Below, piece after piece: positions 21,083-30,609 of a stretch of 64,000 bases of DNA (its first letter is position 1; each line of letters begins with the position of its first letter). The position numbers and the translations under genes were made by a program. This DNA comes from SG8-41 sp963802355 (GTDB lineage: Bacteria; Pseudomonadota; Gammaproteobacteria; Burkholderiales; SG8-41). Location of the stretch: positions 186,001 to 250,000 of the forward strand of contig CAWDIV010000015.1 of NCBI GenBank assembly GCA_963802355.1. The letters are read 5' to 3'. Under the pieces are notes generated by a model. That model did no database searches. It had not been told where the DNA came from and saw nothing but the letters and a program-made list of their open reading frames with translations.

Positions 21083-24000
21083 TTACACCACCTGCTGCGC
21101 GTTGGCGGCGAGCAGGGCTTTGGCTTCGGCCAGATCCCGTGTGTCGAATCCTTCGGTAAACTGCGCAAGCATTGACTCGACCAGGCCGCGAGCCTCGGCC
21201 GGCCGGTTTTGCCGGCAGCGGAGGCGGGCGAGACTGATGGTCGCACGCAGCCCCAGCGAGGCGGCCTGTTGACCCACCGCGAGATCGCGGGCCTTGAGAA
21301 ACAGCGCCTCAGCAGCTGGCACGGACGCCGGCTCCCGCATGAGCAGCAGCTCACCCTCGAGTCGATGCTGCTCCGCCAGCCAGAAATGCTCGTGGGTCTT
21401 GTCGGCGAACACCCGGGCGTCGGCCAGCGCCTGGAGCGCGCCGGGAACGTCGCCGTGGCGCGCCAGCGCATCCGCCAGGAGGGAGAGGAAGTAAGCGCCG
21501 CCGAGCTCGGAGCCTTGGGCGCGCCATTCCGCGAGGCCCCGCCGGATTTCCGCGATCGCCTCCGCGCCGTCGGCTTCATGCGAAGCGGCCCACCCGCGCA
21601 GCACTTTCCCCCAGCCCACCCAGAAGAGGAATCCCTGCTCTTCAGCCAGGGTGACGGCAGCCTGGGCCAGTGCGCGCGTTTTCACGGTGTCACCGAGGAA
21701 TTGATGGAGCCAGCTCGAGAAACTGAGCGCGAGCGCGAGGCTGAATGGATGGTGGAGTGTTTGGGCGAGGGCGACGGCCGCATCGCTCTCCACCCGCGCC
21801 TGATCCGGATAGCCCAGGAGCCAGAGATTCCAGGCGTAGTAGGAGCGACAGGTGACCCGGGGATCGACGACATCGTAAACGTCCTGGATGAGCGCGTTCG
21901 AACCCGCCTTGGGCGACGCGGTCGCGTCGAGGACCCATTCGACGTGTTGGCGGGAGCCGGAGAACTTCCCGAGGTAAAACAGCGTAGAGCCGAGGGCGCG
22001 ATGCGCCGCGACCGGGAAGGACGAGCTTTGGCCGTTCTCGGCGAGCTGCAGGAGCTCCGTGCCCTGCGCGTGGGCGGTTTCGTGTTGCGCGCGCAGCATG
22101 CTCAACCGCCACAGACCATAGAGGACCAGGAATAGCTGCGACGGCTCGCCCCATTGCTCGCACAGTGTCTTCGCCCGGGAGTAGGTCTGCTCGACCTGTT
22201 TCGAGCCGTAGCCTTTGATCGCCGTCAGCGAGGGACCGAGGCAGATGCGCAGCGCGATTTCCTGGCGGTGGCGCTCGGGTGTTTCCGGCAGACCGTCCAG
22301 CAGATCCAGTCCGCGGGTGAGACCCGCAATCGCTTCCGCGTGGGCGGAACGTTGGACCGCGTGCACTCCAGCCTGCCGCCAGTATTCGATCGCCTCGACA
22401 TGAAGCCCGGCCTCCGTGCAATGATGCGCCATGAGCTCGGGCTGGGCGATTGCGATCTCCGGACAGCGCTGGGGCAGGACGCGGGCGATCCTCTGGTGGT
22501 GTTGCTGGCGCTTGCTCTTGAGCAGCGATTGATAGGCGGCCTCCTGGATCAGCACGTGTTTGAAGATGTAGGTCGCCTGCGGCGGCGTGCCGCGCTGATA
22601 CAGCAGCTCCGTGTCGATCAGTTGGGACAGTTCCCGCTGCAGGACCGGCTCCTCCAGATCGGCGACGGCCTCGATCATCTCGTAGGTGAATTCCCGGCCG
22701 AGCACCGAGCCGAGTTGCGCCACTTCTTTGATCGCGGACAGCCGGTCGAGGCGCGCCATGAGCGAGTCCTGCAGCGTGGCCGGAATCGCGAGGGGCGGCA
22801 GCGGCCGGTCGAGCCGATAGCCGTCGTCCCTCTCGAGCAGGAACCCGGCCTCCAAGACCATCTTGGTCAGCTCCTCGACGAACAGCGGCACCCCGTCGGT
22901 CTTGGCTACGATCTGATCGAAGACTTCCGCCGGCAGAGGCTTGCCGCGCGTGAGCCGCATGACCATGTCCGCGATCTGCCGCTGGCTCAAGCGCGTCAGG
23001 GTCATCTGCGTGAGGTGAGAACGGCCTTTCCACGGCAGGCTGAAATCGGGCCGGCACGTGTAGAGCGCGAAAAACCGCCGCGTGGGAATCTGATCGACGA
23101 GCTGCGTCAGCAACTCGAGCGTGGTCGGGTCGATCCAATGAAGGTCCTCCACGACGAAGAGGAGCGGCTGACGCGATGCCCGCTCGATCAGAACCGATTC
23201 GAGCATCTGCAGGGTTTTTTGTTTTTGCCGCTCCGGCGAAAGTGTGAGCGGCGGATAATTCCTGGCGGGCGGCAATCCGATGAGGTTGGCGAGCAACGTC
23301 ACCGATTCGGGAACCGGCAGGCCGTATTGGAGCACGAGTCCTTCGACCTTCGACCACCTGTGCTCCGGAGAGTCATCTTTCTCGAACTGGAAGACGATCC
23401 GGTTCAAGAAATCGACCATGGGATACAGCGCGCTGCTCTGGTGATACGACGAACATTGCAACGGCGTGAGCCAGGCGCGCGGGTCCTCGGCCACGTGCTG
23501 CATGAGCGCGTGCACGAGCCGCGATTTGCCGATACCCGCCTCGCCGGAAAGGAGCACGACTTCGCCGTAGCCCTCCTTCACGCGCTCCCAGCGGTTCAGG
23601 AGCAGCGCCATTTCCTGTTCGCGGCCGACCAGCGGGGTCCAGCCGGCCTGGCCGATTACCTCGAGCCGGCTGCGAGCCGTGCTTTCGCGCAACACCTTGA
23701 ACAGCACCACGTGCTGGGCGATTCCCTTGAGCACCGGCGCGTCAAACGGCTGGCACTCGAAAAACCCTTCGACCAGCCGATGAGTCGCGCCGCTGATCAT
23801 GACGGTGTCCGGCTCGGCCGCGCCCTGGATCCGTGCCGCGAGGTTCGGCGTCTCGCCCAGTGCCAGTTGTTCGGACCGCCGGCTGGCTCCGCCCATCTCG
23901 CCGATGACCACGATTCCGGTGTGAATTCCGATCCGCACCTGCAGCCGCGGCGCCCCGCGTTGCTCCAGCCGTTCGTTGAGGCTCCCCATCGCTTCGATAA

Positions 24001-24484
24001 TGCCCAGACCGGCCCGCACGGCGCGGTGGGGATCGTCCTCGTGGGCCTGTGGATAGCCGAAATAGACGAGAATGCCGTCACCCAGGAATTGCGCTATGTG
24101 GCCGTCGAAGCGCCGGACCATCGCTTCGCAGAGCGCCTGATACTCGCGCACGACCGTCTGCAGGTCTTCCGGGTCCAGTTTGCCGGACAACGCAGTCGAG
24201 CCGACGAGGTCGCAGAACATGACCGTCAGATGACGCCGTTCCGAAATCGCGGCGGCCGGCATGCTCGGAGGCGCTGGCCGCGCGTCGCCGGCTCCGCCGG
24301 TCGCACGTTCCGGAACCAGCGGTGCGGCGGCCGTTGCGAGCGGCGCGGCGCAGTTGTGACAAAATCGAGCGCCCGGCAGCGGTTCCGTCCCGCAGTTCAA
24401 ACACTTAATCTTAAGCGGCGTGCCGCACTGGCAACAGAACCGCGCGCCGACGGGGTTCTCAGATTGGCATGCAGTGCACTTCAT
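21083..24484 (-). CDS. Zinc-ribbon / class III nucleotide cyclase / AAA ATPase / TPR protein
   Basis: 1133 residues from the ATG at MKCTACQS. Two zinc ribbons (CxxC pairs at 3/6, 17-20, 28/31, 42/45) come first. A class III cyclase domain (about 83-265) has VMFCDLVGST (metal Asp92), FLGDGILVYF (Asp136), IGIHTG and ETPNLAARIQ (Asn/Arg transition-state residues). An AAA-type ATPase has VGRE, Walker A GEAGIGKS (314-321) and Walker B FVVEDLHWID. The C-terminal half is TPR-like with many Ala-rich helix pairs. This architecture is widespread in proteobacteria as a stress or ligand-regulated cAMP/cGMP producer; its stimulus is unknown. A 20-nt gap separates it from the upstream unknown gene on the same strand. 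No frameshift. Confidence 0.9.
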   Translation of the reverse strand: MKCTACQSENPVGARFCCQCGTPLKIKCLNCGTEPLPGARFCHNCAAPLATAAAPLVPERATGGAGDARPAPPSMPAAAISERRHLTVMFCDLVGSTALSGKLDPEDLQTVVREYQALCEAMVRRFDGHIAQFLGDGILVYFGYPQAHEDDPHRAVRAGLGIIEAMGSLNERLEQRGAPRLQVRIGIHTGIVVIGEMGGASRRSEQLALGETPNLAARIQGAAEPDTVMISGATHRLVEGFFECQPFDAPVLKGIAQHVVLFKVLRESTARSRLEVIGQAGWTPLVGREQEMALLLNRWERVKEGYGEVVLLSGEAGIGKSRLVHALMQHVAEDPRAWLTPLQCSSYHQSSALYPMVDFLNRIVFQFEKDDSPEHRWSKVEGLVLQYGLPVPESVTLLANLIGLPPARNYPPLTLSPERQKQKTLQMLESVLIERASRQPLLFVVEDLHWIDPTTLELLTQLVDQIPTRRFFALYTCRPDFSLPWKGRSHLTQMTLTRLSQRQIADMVMRLTRGKPLPAEVFDQIVAKTDGVPLFVEELTKMVLEAGFLLERDDGYRLDRPLPPLAIPATLQDSLMARLDRLSAIKEVAQLGSVLGREFTYEMIEAVADLEEPVLQRELSQLIDTELLYQRGTPPQATYIFKHVLIQEAAYQSLLKSKRQQHHQRIARVLPQRCPEIAIAQPELMAHHCTEAGLHVEAIEYWRQAGVHAVQRSAHAEAIAGLTRGLDLLDGLPETPERHRQEIALRICLGPSLTAIKGYGSKQVEQTYSRAKTLCEQWGEPSQLFLVLYGLWRLSMLRAQHETAHAQGTELLQLAENGQSSSFPVAAHRALGSTLFYLGKFSGSRQHVEWVLDATASPKAGSNALIQDVYDVVDPRVTCRSYYAWNLWLLGYPDQARVESDAAVALAQTLHHPFSLALALSFSSWLHQFLGDTVKTRALAQAAVTLAEEQGFLFWVGWGKVLRGWAASHEADGAEAIAEIRRGLAEWRAQGSELGGAYFLSLLADALARHGDVPGALQALADARVFADKTHEHFWLAEQHRLEGELLLMREPASVPAAEALFLKARDLAVGQQAASLGLRATISLARLRCRQNRPAEARGLVESMLAQFTEGFDTRDLAEAKALLAANAQQVV

Positions 24485-24504
24485 CAATTCAACGATCTTG
24501 AGTA

Positions 24505-25746
24505 TCAACTCGCAGGTTGCAGTGAGACTTTGAACTTAAAGTCCAGGCTGGGCTTATTGTAGTACCAGAGCGATCCTTGATGCTGCACGAGCGCACCGAC
24601 GGTGGGGGTTTGCGCATTATTGGACCAGTGGCTTTGCAGCGTCTTCCAGGCGGCCGCCGGATCTTGTGCGGGGTCATCCGACATCGCTTTCAACCAACCA
24701 GCGACGGCGAGGTCGAGCTGCATTTGCTTTGTCGCCGCGGGGACATTGGCGGGCGGCGTGATGCCGGAACCGATGTCGGTGAAGTTCTGTGCAATGCCGT
24801 AGAACACATACGGATGGGACGACGCGAGCACAGGCGTCTTCATGCCGGGGATGATGTTCGCGACCACGATCGGCTGGTAGTTCTTTATGCTCGTGCCGTA
24901 GAGCGCATTGAACGTCTCCAGCGGATGCGCGCCGTAAACGACGACGGGTACGGTGTAACCGGGCTTCGTCGGTGATGGATTCAGCAGGAGCGAAACCTGC
25001 GCCTTCTGATAGTCGTGGAAGTATTGGATGGGGACGAGGGTGAACACCGGATCATACGCGCACTTGGTGCATGAGACGGGTTCATGGGGTTTGGCATCAG
25101 GGGGATTGGGATAACAGGGTTTCTTGGAACCTTGATCGTCCTCAGCGCCGATGGGTGTGGCGTCCATCACGGTGTTAAACAACAGGATGTCACCGCTGGC
25201 GGAATTACCGGCGCTTAGTGCGGTGACGCCGTTCGCAGCGAGCAGTTCTTCGCAACGCACCGGCACGGGATCATCAAGGTAGTCGCGGTTCGTTTCGAGC
25301 AGGCGGATCGGCGGGTAATGGAAGAACAGCACCGCCTTTTGATTGAGCATGGCCATGCCGTGCGGCAGGAAGAAACGCCACGGGTTATACGGCGGAGCAT
25401 CCGGGCAGGGGTCCCATTTACCACTGCTCTTCAGCGTCGGCACCACGTTGCTCCACGCAGCCCAGCCATTGGCGAGGAACTGGGGCAGCCGGATGGCGTA
25501 CGCCTTAAGACTCGCGGCGACGGTGTCCGGCCCGGTGAGATCGAGGAAGTAGTCGCTGTCTTTGATGCGGACACTGGCTTTGGCGCCGGCCGACGCGAGG
25601 CCGTCGCGTTGCAGCGTTTGCGCAAACCAATGCTCGATGGTCGCGGCGAGCGTGCTTTTGTCCGGCGATGACGATGAATTGGGATACGAATAGAGAATCG
25701 TAAGGCGGTCCACATTGCCGAGGCTGATGCTGGTGGTAGTGCTCAT
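24505..25746 (-). CDS. Unrecognised 413-residue protein
   Basis: I do not recognise a family. It begins MSTTTSISLGNVDRLTILYSY with no signal peptide or membrane helix. Visible features: a long middle part rich in Pro and aromatic residues, FFLPHGMAMLNQKAVLFFHY, a four-cysteine stretch around residues 210-230 (KKPCYPNPPDAKPHEPVSC then TKC) that could bind metal, and WKTLQSHWSNN near the end. It lies between the GMC oxidoreductase (33 nt upstream) and the cyclase gene (20 nt downstream), all on one strand, so it may be part of one transcript. Base composition is slightly lower in GC than its neighbours. Open without frameshift, so probably real. Confidence 0.8.
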   Translation of the reverse strand: MSTTTSISLGNVDRLTILYSYPNSSSSPDKSTLAATIEHWFAQTLQRDGLASAGAKASVRIKDSDYFLDLTGPDTVAASLKAYAIRLPQFLANGWAAWSNVVPTLKSSGKWDPCPDAPPYNPWRFFLPHGMAMLNQKAVLFFHYPPIRLLETNRDYLDDPVPVRCEELLAANGVTALSAGNSASGDILLFNTVMDATPIGAEDDQGSKKPCYPNPPDAKPHEPVSCTKCAYDPVFTLVPIQYFHDYQKAQVSLLLNPSPTKPGYTVPVVVYGAHPLETFNALYGTSIKNYQPIVVANIIPGMKTPVLASSHPYVFYGIAQNFTDIGSGITPPANVPAATKQMQLDLAVAGWLKAMSDDPAQDPAAAWKTLQSHWSNNAQTPTVGALVQHQGSLWYYNKPSLDFKFKVSLQPAS

Positions 25747-25779
25747 AGGTGTCCCTGTGGGTGGTGGTGTGGTGATGAG

Positions 25780-27303
25780 TTACGCTGAAATGAATGCGGC
25801 GGCCCGCTCGCCGATCATGATCGACGGGGCGTTGGTATTGCCGCTCGTGATGGTTGGCATGATCGAGGCGTCGGCGACGCGCAGGCCAGTGAGCCCATGG
25901 ACTTTCAAGCGCGCATCCACTACGGCCTCGTCATCATTACCCATCTTGCAGGTGCTGGTGGGATGGAAGTAAGTGGTGGCGGACATCCGAATGAAGTCGA
26001 TCATCTCCGCGCGGCCCAGCTTGCCGGGCATGATCTCGCGCTTGCGAAGATGGTCGAATGCGGCCGAGGCGCCCATCTCGCGACAGAGCTCCACGGCGAA
26101 AAGCATCGCGCGAATGTCCGTGTCGCATGCCATGTAGTTCACGTCGATCACAGGCGACACGGACGCATCGACGGAAGCGAGCCGGACGGAGCCGCGACTA
26201 CCCGGGCGCACGATGCTGGGCGCAATGGCATAGCCGTTCGAGTTCGGCAGGCGATCCGCGAGATTGGCGGTGACGAAGGGGAACTCGATCAACACGGGCT
26301 GGATGTCCGGGCTCGGGAGCGCGGGATCAGACTTCCACCACAGAGTGCTTTCGGCGCCGTTGTTGCGCGGCGCGGGCAGCTCGACTTTGCACTCGTAATT
26401 GATGCCCGCGAGCAACACGTGGTCCTGGAGATTCCGCCCTACTCCCTTCAGGTCCAGCACGACCGGGATGCCGAGTCGTTTCGAGTCTTCCGCCAGGCCG
26501 ATGCCGGAACGCAGCAGGATCGCCGGCGATCCGATGACGCCGGCGCTGAGCACGACTTCCGAGGTGGCGCGCGCGGTCTGAAGCCGTCCGCCGGAATGAT
26601 ATTCGACCCCGATGCAACGCATGCCTTCCATCACCACCCGGTGCGTCAGCGCGTTGGTGACGACCGTCAGGTTCCCGCGGAGCATCGCCGGCTGCAAATA
26701 GGCCTGGACGACGCTGAATCGCTGGCCGTCCTTGATCGTCATGTTGAAGAAGCTGGTGCCTTCCATCGACACGCCGTTGCAGTCTGCGACTTTCGGCACA
26801 CCGACAAGCGGACCTGATTCAACAAAAGCGATCGCGACGGGATTCGGGGCGACGGGCGGCGCGATATACATCGGCCCGCCGGTCCCGCGCTGCTTGTCGG
26901 CCGGCCCCTGCCAGTTTTCGATCTTCTTGAAGACGGGCAGCACGTCGGCCCAACTCCAGCCGGCGTTGCCTTGATACGCCCAGTTGTCGTAATCGGCCGG
27001 GTGGCCGCGCACCCAGGCGCTCGCGTTGTGACTGTGGCAGCCGCCGAGCATTTTGCCGCGCGGGACGTGATCCACCCGGCCGAGGCAATGCCGCATCGGC
27101 GCAGTGTTGTAGCCCCAATCCAGCTCACCTTTGAAGTGGGTCGGCCACTTCACCGGGTTGCGCACATCGGGATGATCGTCGGTGCCGCCGCCTTCCAGCA
27201 GCAGGACCTTGGTGGCAGGATTCTCCGACAATCGGGCCGCGACAACGCAACCGGCGGAGCCGGCGCCGACCACGATGAAGTCAAAGCTGGATGCAGAATT
27301 CAT
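25780..27303 (-). CDS. GMC family oxidoreductase (choline/alcohol dehydrogenase-like)
   Basis: 507-residue FAD enzyme. FDFIVVGAGSAGCVVAARLSE is the dinucleotide fold; HVPRGKMLGGCHSHNASAWVRG is the GMC signature 1 region; GVIGSPAILLRSGIG is signature 2. C-terminal active-site region TSTCKMGNDDEAVVDARLKV and NTNAPSIMIGERAA match the choline dehydrogenase/aryl-alcohol oxidase group (catalytic His in PTSTCKMG context, Asn at NTNAP). The start at MNSASSFDF was chosen because the family begins just before FDFIVVG; upstream in-frame codons have no conservation. Substrate not predictable. It heads the run GMC, unknown protein, cyclase. Confidence 0.9.
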   Translation of the reverse strand: MNSASSFDFIVVGAGSAGCVVAARLSENPATKVLLLEGGGTDDHPDVRNPVKWPTHFKGELDWGYNTAPMRHCLGRVDHVPRGKMLGGCHSHNASAWVRGHPADYDNWAYQGNAGWSWADVLPVFKKIENWQGPADKQRGTGGPMYIAPPVAPNPVAIAFVESGPLVGVPKVADCNGVSMEGTSFFNMTIKDGQRFSVVQAYLQPAMLRGNLTVVTNALTHRVVMEGMRCIGVEYHSGGRLQTARATSEVVLSAGVIGSPAILLRSGIGLAEDSKRLGIPVVLDLKGVGRNLQDHVLLAGINYECKVELPAPRNNGAESTLWWKSDPALPSPDIQPVLIEFPFVTANLADRLPNSNGYAIAPSIVRPGSRGSVRLASVDASVSPVIDVNYMACDTDIRAMLFAVELCREMGASAAFDHLRKREIMPGKLGRAEMIDFIRMSATTYFHPTSTCKMGNDDEAVVDARLKVHGLTGLRVADASIMPTITSGNTNAPSIMIGERAAAFISA

Positions 27304-27448
27304 GCGGGAGTCGCGTATGGATCGTGGCGTAGTGCTGCGCCGCCGCCGCGATCCCCGGCCGCGCCTCGAAGCTGATGCGATATCGGCCCGTGCCATCGAT
27401 GTTCGTGACGGTGAGCACAGCCCTGGTCGCGACGCCGCCGGCCTTCAA
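27281..27448 (-). pseudogene. Possible gene remnant upstream of the GMC gene
   Basis: Between two stops lies a frame reading TNIDGTGRYRISFEARPGI and AQHYATIHTRLPHEFCIQL from a possible TTG. The composition looks protein-like (mixed hydrophobic and polar, not Arg/Ala shadow) and it overlaps the GMC start. It has no ATG. It may be the tail of a decayed gene; I cannot name it. Confidence 0.3.
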
Positions 27449-27946
27449 CGGGCCTTATGTTCATACTGGCTTCTCCCTCCCCAGGAGAGGACCGCGATCC
27501 GAGCGGGTTTCGAGCGGGATCAGCGGTCAATTGCCGAGCAATCTATCCCAGCTGCCAGAGCGTGGCTAGTCTTTCCCGCATCCGGCTGTTTCGAGGGGGT
27601 CTTTTCCGTACGGCGGGCCAGGCGCCAACAGAACCGTGACATAGGCCAGTGGCAGTCGCATGCCGGCCCGATTCGCGGGACCGGGTGGCGGACATCTCCC
27701 CTCGCCCGCAACACGCGAGAGGGCCAGGGAGAGAGCGCGTTCTTCGCGCTCGCCGCGCGCGTCTCGCCGGTCACAGCCACGTGGGACCGGCGCCTGACAG
27801 ACAAATCAGAGGGCAACGGCACCAATCGTCAGAGGATGGCGCTGACGATCCGTTGCATGGGTTATCATTTTGTTGCGGGCTCCAGAATAAACTTATGTGT
27901 CCTTGGTGTCCTTTGTCGTCCAAGAATTGCAACATTGAGCAAACAT
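27449..27946. other. Spacer between GMC and prpD genes
   Basis: No gene supported. It contains a C-rich/G-rich pair CTCCCCTCGCCC with GAGAGGGCCAGGGAGAG near 27696-27735, resembling the core of the dispersed repeat at 10859 and 42493. Near its end three 9-mers GTGTCCTTG, GTGTCCTTT, GTCGTCCAA run from 27897 to 27923, just upstream of prpD. Confidence 0.5.
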
Positions 27947-29389
27947 ATGTCGACGCACACCGCCAAGATCCGCCCGAAGCCTGACAAGGTCCTGACGGAC
28001 ATCACCGACTACGTCATCGGGTACCCGGTGAAGAGCCGCGAAGCCTACAACACGGCAAGGCTGTGCCTGATGGACACGCTGGGCTGCGGGCTGGAGGCGC
28101 TCGAGTATCCCGCCTGCACCAAGCTGCTCGGTCCCATCGTTCCGGGGACCGTGGTGCCGCACGGCGCAAAGGTGCCGGGCACGCCGTTCCAGCTCGACCC
28201 GGTTTCGGCCGCGTTTAATATCGGCACCATGATTCGCTGGCTTGACTTCAACGACACCTGGCTCGCCGCCGAATGGGGTCACCCTTCCGACAATCTGGGC
28301 GGCATATTGGCGAGCGCCGACTGGCTCTCGCGCAATCGCATCGCCCAAGGGAAACAACCGCTCACGATGCGTGACGTGCTCACGGGCATGATCAAGGCGC
28401 ACGAGATCCAGGGCGTGATCGCGCTCGAGAACAGCTTCAATCGCGTCGGGCTCGACCACGTGGTGCTGGTCAAAGTCGCGTCGACGGCGGTCGTAACGCA
28501 TCTCATGGGCGGCACGCGCGATGAAATCGTCGACGCCGTCTCCAACGCCTGGATCGACGGACAGTCGTTGCGGACGTATCGCCACGCGCCCAATGCGGGG
28601 TCGCGAAAATCCTGGGCGGCGGGCGATGCCACGAGCCGGGCGGTACGCATCGCGTGGATGACCCTCAAGGGCGAAATGGGGTACCCCTCCGCGCTCACCG
28701 CGAAGACTTGGGGCTTTTATGACGTGCTCTTCAAAGGCAAGCCCTTCCGCTTCAAGCGCCCGTACGGCTCGTACGTCATGGAGAACGTGCTGTTCAAGAT
28801 CTCTTTCCCCGCCGAGTTCCACGCGCAGACGGCCGTCGAGTGCGCGGTAAGGCTCCATCCGCAGGTCGGAGATCGGCTGGACGACATCAAGAAGATCGTG
28901 ATCACGACCCATGAATCGGCGATCCGCATCATCGACAAGAAAGGACCGCTGCACAATCCCGCCGACCGCGATCACTGCATACAGTACATGGTTGCGATAG
29001 GACTGATGAAGGGCGCCCTCACCGCCGCGGATTACGAAGACGTAGTCGCGGCTGACCCGCGAATCGACCGGTTACGCTCGAAAATGGCTTGCGTAGAAAA
29101 CAAGCAATGGAGCCGCGACTACGTCGATCCGAACCAGCGTTCGATCGCGAACGCCGTCCAGGTATTCTTCAAGGACGGCACGAAAACCGATAAGGTCGCG
29201 GTCGAGTACCCTCTCGGGCACCGCCGTCGCCGCAAAGAAGGCATACCGCTGCTCGAAGCGAAGTTCAGGACCCATCTCGCGCGCCGCTACCCGCCCAAGC
29301 AGCAGCAGGCTATCCTCGAGCTGTGCCAGGATCAGCAGCGCCTGGAGGCGGCGCCGGTCCATGATTTCGTTGATCGGTGGGTGATTTGA
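27947..29389 (+). CDS. prpD: 2-methylcitrate dehydratase (MmgE/PrpD family)
   Basis: 480 residues, close to E. coli PrpD (483). Dehydrates 2-methylcitrate in propionate breakdown. N-terminus DKVLTDITDYVIGYPVKSREA, then RWLDFNDTWLAAEWGHPSDNLGG, the conserved DxND/HPSD active-site region, and KAHEIQGVIALENSFNRVGLDH; the C-terminus has HCIQYMVAIGLMKG. An in-frame extension to 27182 is open but unlike PrpD, so the ATG at 27947 is chosen. The family includes prpD paralogues of unknown substrate, but the LDFND and HPSDN blocks are those of true PrpD. Stands alone; prpC is 14.6 kb upstream. Confidence 0.88.
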   Translation: MSTHTAKIRPKPDKVLTDITDYVIGYPVKSREAYNTARLCLMDTLGCGLEALEYPACTKLLGPIVPGTVVPHGAKVPGTPFQLDPVSAAFNIGTMIRWLDFNDTWLAAEWGHPSDNLGGILASADWLSRNRIAQGKQPLTMRDVLTGMIKAHEIQGVIALENSFNRVGLDHVVLVKVASTAVVTHLMGGTRDEIVDAVSNAWIDGQSLRTYRHAPNAGSRKSWAAGDATSRAVRIAWMTLKGEMGYPSALTAKTWGFYDVLFKGKPFRFKRPYGSYVMENVLFKISFPAEFHAQTAVECAVRLHPQVGDRLDDIKKIVITTHESAIRIIDKKGPLHNPADRDHCIQYMVAIGLMKGALTAADYEDVVAADPRIDRLRSKMACVENKQWSRDYVDPNQRSIANAVQVFFKDGTKTDKVAVEYPLGHRRRRKEGIPLLEAKFRTHLARRYPPKQQQAILELCQDQQRLEAAPVHDFVDRWVI

Positions 29390-29420
29390 GCGGCAGCGTA
29401 GAATCGGTATTGGAGGTCGA

Positions 29421-30272
29421 GTGACTCCAGATAATGTCGTCCTGGCACGCGTGCTGTTTACCCTGGCGGCTTGGCTGCTGCCGGCAGCCGTTCCTGCGCT
29501 GGAGCCGGAACCGCCTGCCAAGCGAAGCGTGAGCGTATTCAGGATACAGGCCGCAGATGTCCAACGCCGCGTCGTCTCGGGCACCGGGGTCGTGGTCGCA
29601 GCGCGCACGCTGGTTACCAATTGCCATGTGGTGCTGGATGCGCACGAGATTTCTGTCATCGGTAAAGCCAGCAGCCACCCCGCCTCCGTCGCGCGCTCGG
29701 ACGTAGAACGGGACCTGTGCCTCCTCGAGGTTCCCGCCCTGGATGCCCCCGTCGCCGTGCTGGGCGACACCCGCAGGCTGCGTCCGGGAGAAACCATAGC
29801 GGCGGGGGGTTATTCCACGGGGGGCGTTCTCGCCTGGAGCACAGGGCGGATCGAGGGCCTTTTTTCGTACGACAGCAGCGGCCGGGTGATCCAGGGTTCC
29901 GCGCCCTTCGATGAGGGCGCGAGCGGCGGCGGTCTGTTCGATGGCAACGGTCGTCTCGTCGGCATTCTCACGTTCAAGGCACGCGCCGGTGGCCCGTTCC
30001 ACTTCGCCGTGCCCGTGGAGTGGGTAACCGACCTGTTGGCGAACAGGTCGAGGGCGCCCCGCAGCGACGCCACGTCGGCGTTCTGGCAGCACACCGATGC
30101 AAGGCAACCCACTTTCCTGCGTGCCGCTTCGCACGCAGCCCGGGGCGATTGCGCCGCGCTTGCGGAGGTTGCAGAGCAATGGTTGAGAGACGAACCGGGC
30201 AACCCTGAAGCCGGCATGACGGCGAGGAGCGTGCGGCGATGTCATGCCCGCGCGGCGCGCGAGGCGAATTGA
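29421..30272 (+). CDS. Secreted trypsin-like serine protease
   Basis: 283 residues starting at GTG with GGAGG five bases upstream. A signal peptide (VLFTLAAWLLPAAVPALE) exports it to the periplasm or beyond. The trypsin triad is intact: His69 (VTNCHVV), Asp98 (ERDLCLL) and Ser168 (GASGGGLF). After the protease domain (to about 205) the last 80 residues include a short helical pair (AARGDCAALAEVAEQWLRDEPGNPEAG) resembling a TPR/Sel1-like unit. No PDZ domain, so not DegP-like. Monocistronic as far as visible. Confidence 0.87.
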   Translation: MTPDNVVLARVLFTLAAWLLPAAVPALEPEPPAKRSVSVFRIQAADVQRRVVSGTGVVVAARTLVTNCHVVLDAHEISVIGKASSHPASVARSDVERDLCLLEVPALDAPVAVLGDTRRLRPGETIAAGGYSTGGVLAWSTGRIEGLFSYDSSGRVIQGSAPFDEGASGGGLFDGNGRLVGILTFKARAGGPFHFAVPVEWVTDLLANRSRAPRSDATSAFWQHTDARQPTFLRAASHAARGDCAALAEVAEQWLRDEPGNPEAGMTARSVRRCHARAAREAN

Positions 30273-30609
30273 CCCGCTGGCCGCTGCACGCCGAGCATCC
30301 ATCCGGTCCTCGCTGCGACACATCACGCGCCTATCGTTGAGATAGGTTCCATACGATCCGCCACCCGTAGCACCTCACTACGTTCCATTACCAGGCACGG
30401 CCAGCGCGCCGCCGCCGGCCGCCATGCAGCCTGGTGCGTCTATGACGTTGGTCCTAGGCAAACGGTCCGATATACCCGGAGCGCCTCGCAGTGCAACCTA
30501 CGGACACGTGGCGGTGCTTCTTGTCGACACGCGGTGTTGGCGACACAGCATCGTCGCTCTTGTAGCTAATCGCGCTTCAGGCGCATCACTTAGTGAATAG
30601 GAGATTCAG
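30273..30609. other. Spacer before the small lipoprotein gene
   Basis: No ORF or known RNA recognised. Contains the imperfect hairpin TTGTCGACACGCGGTGTTGGCGACACAG near 30515-30547 and the AGGAG that serves the lipoprotein gene. Must hold that gene's promoter; no convincing hexamers seen. Confidence 0.4.

Noticed and set aside
22154..24562. 802-codon open frame antisense to the cyclase gene
   Set aside because: Arg/Gln/His/Leu-rich shadow text without motifs; the minus strand encodes clear zinc-ribbon, cyclase and AAA motifs.
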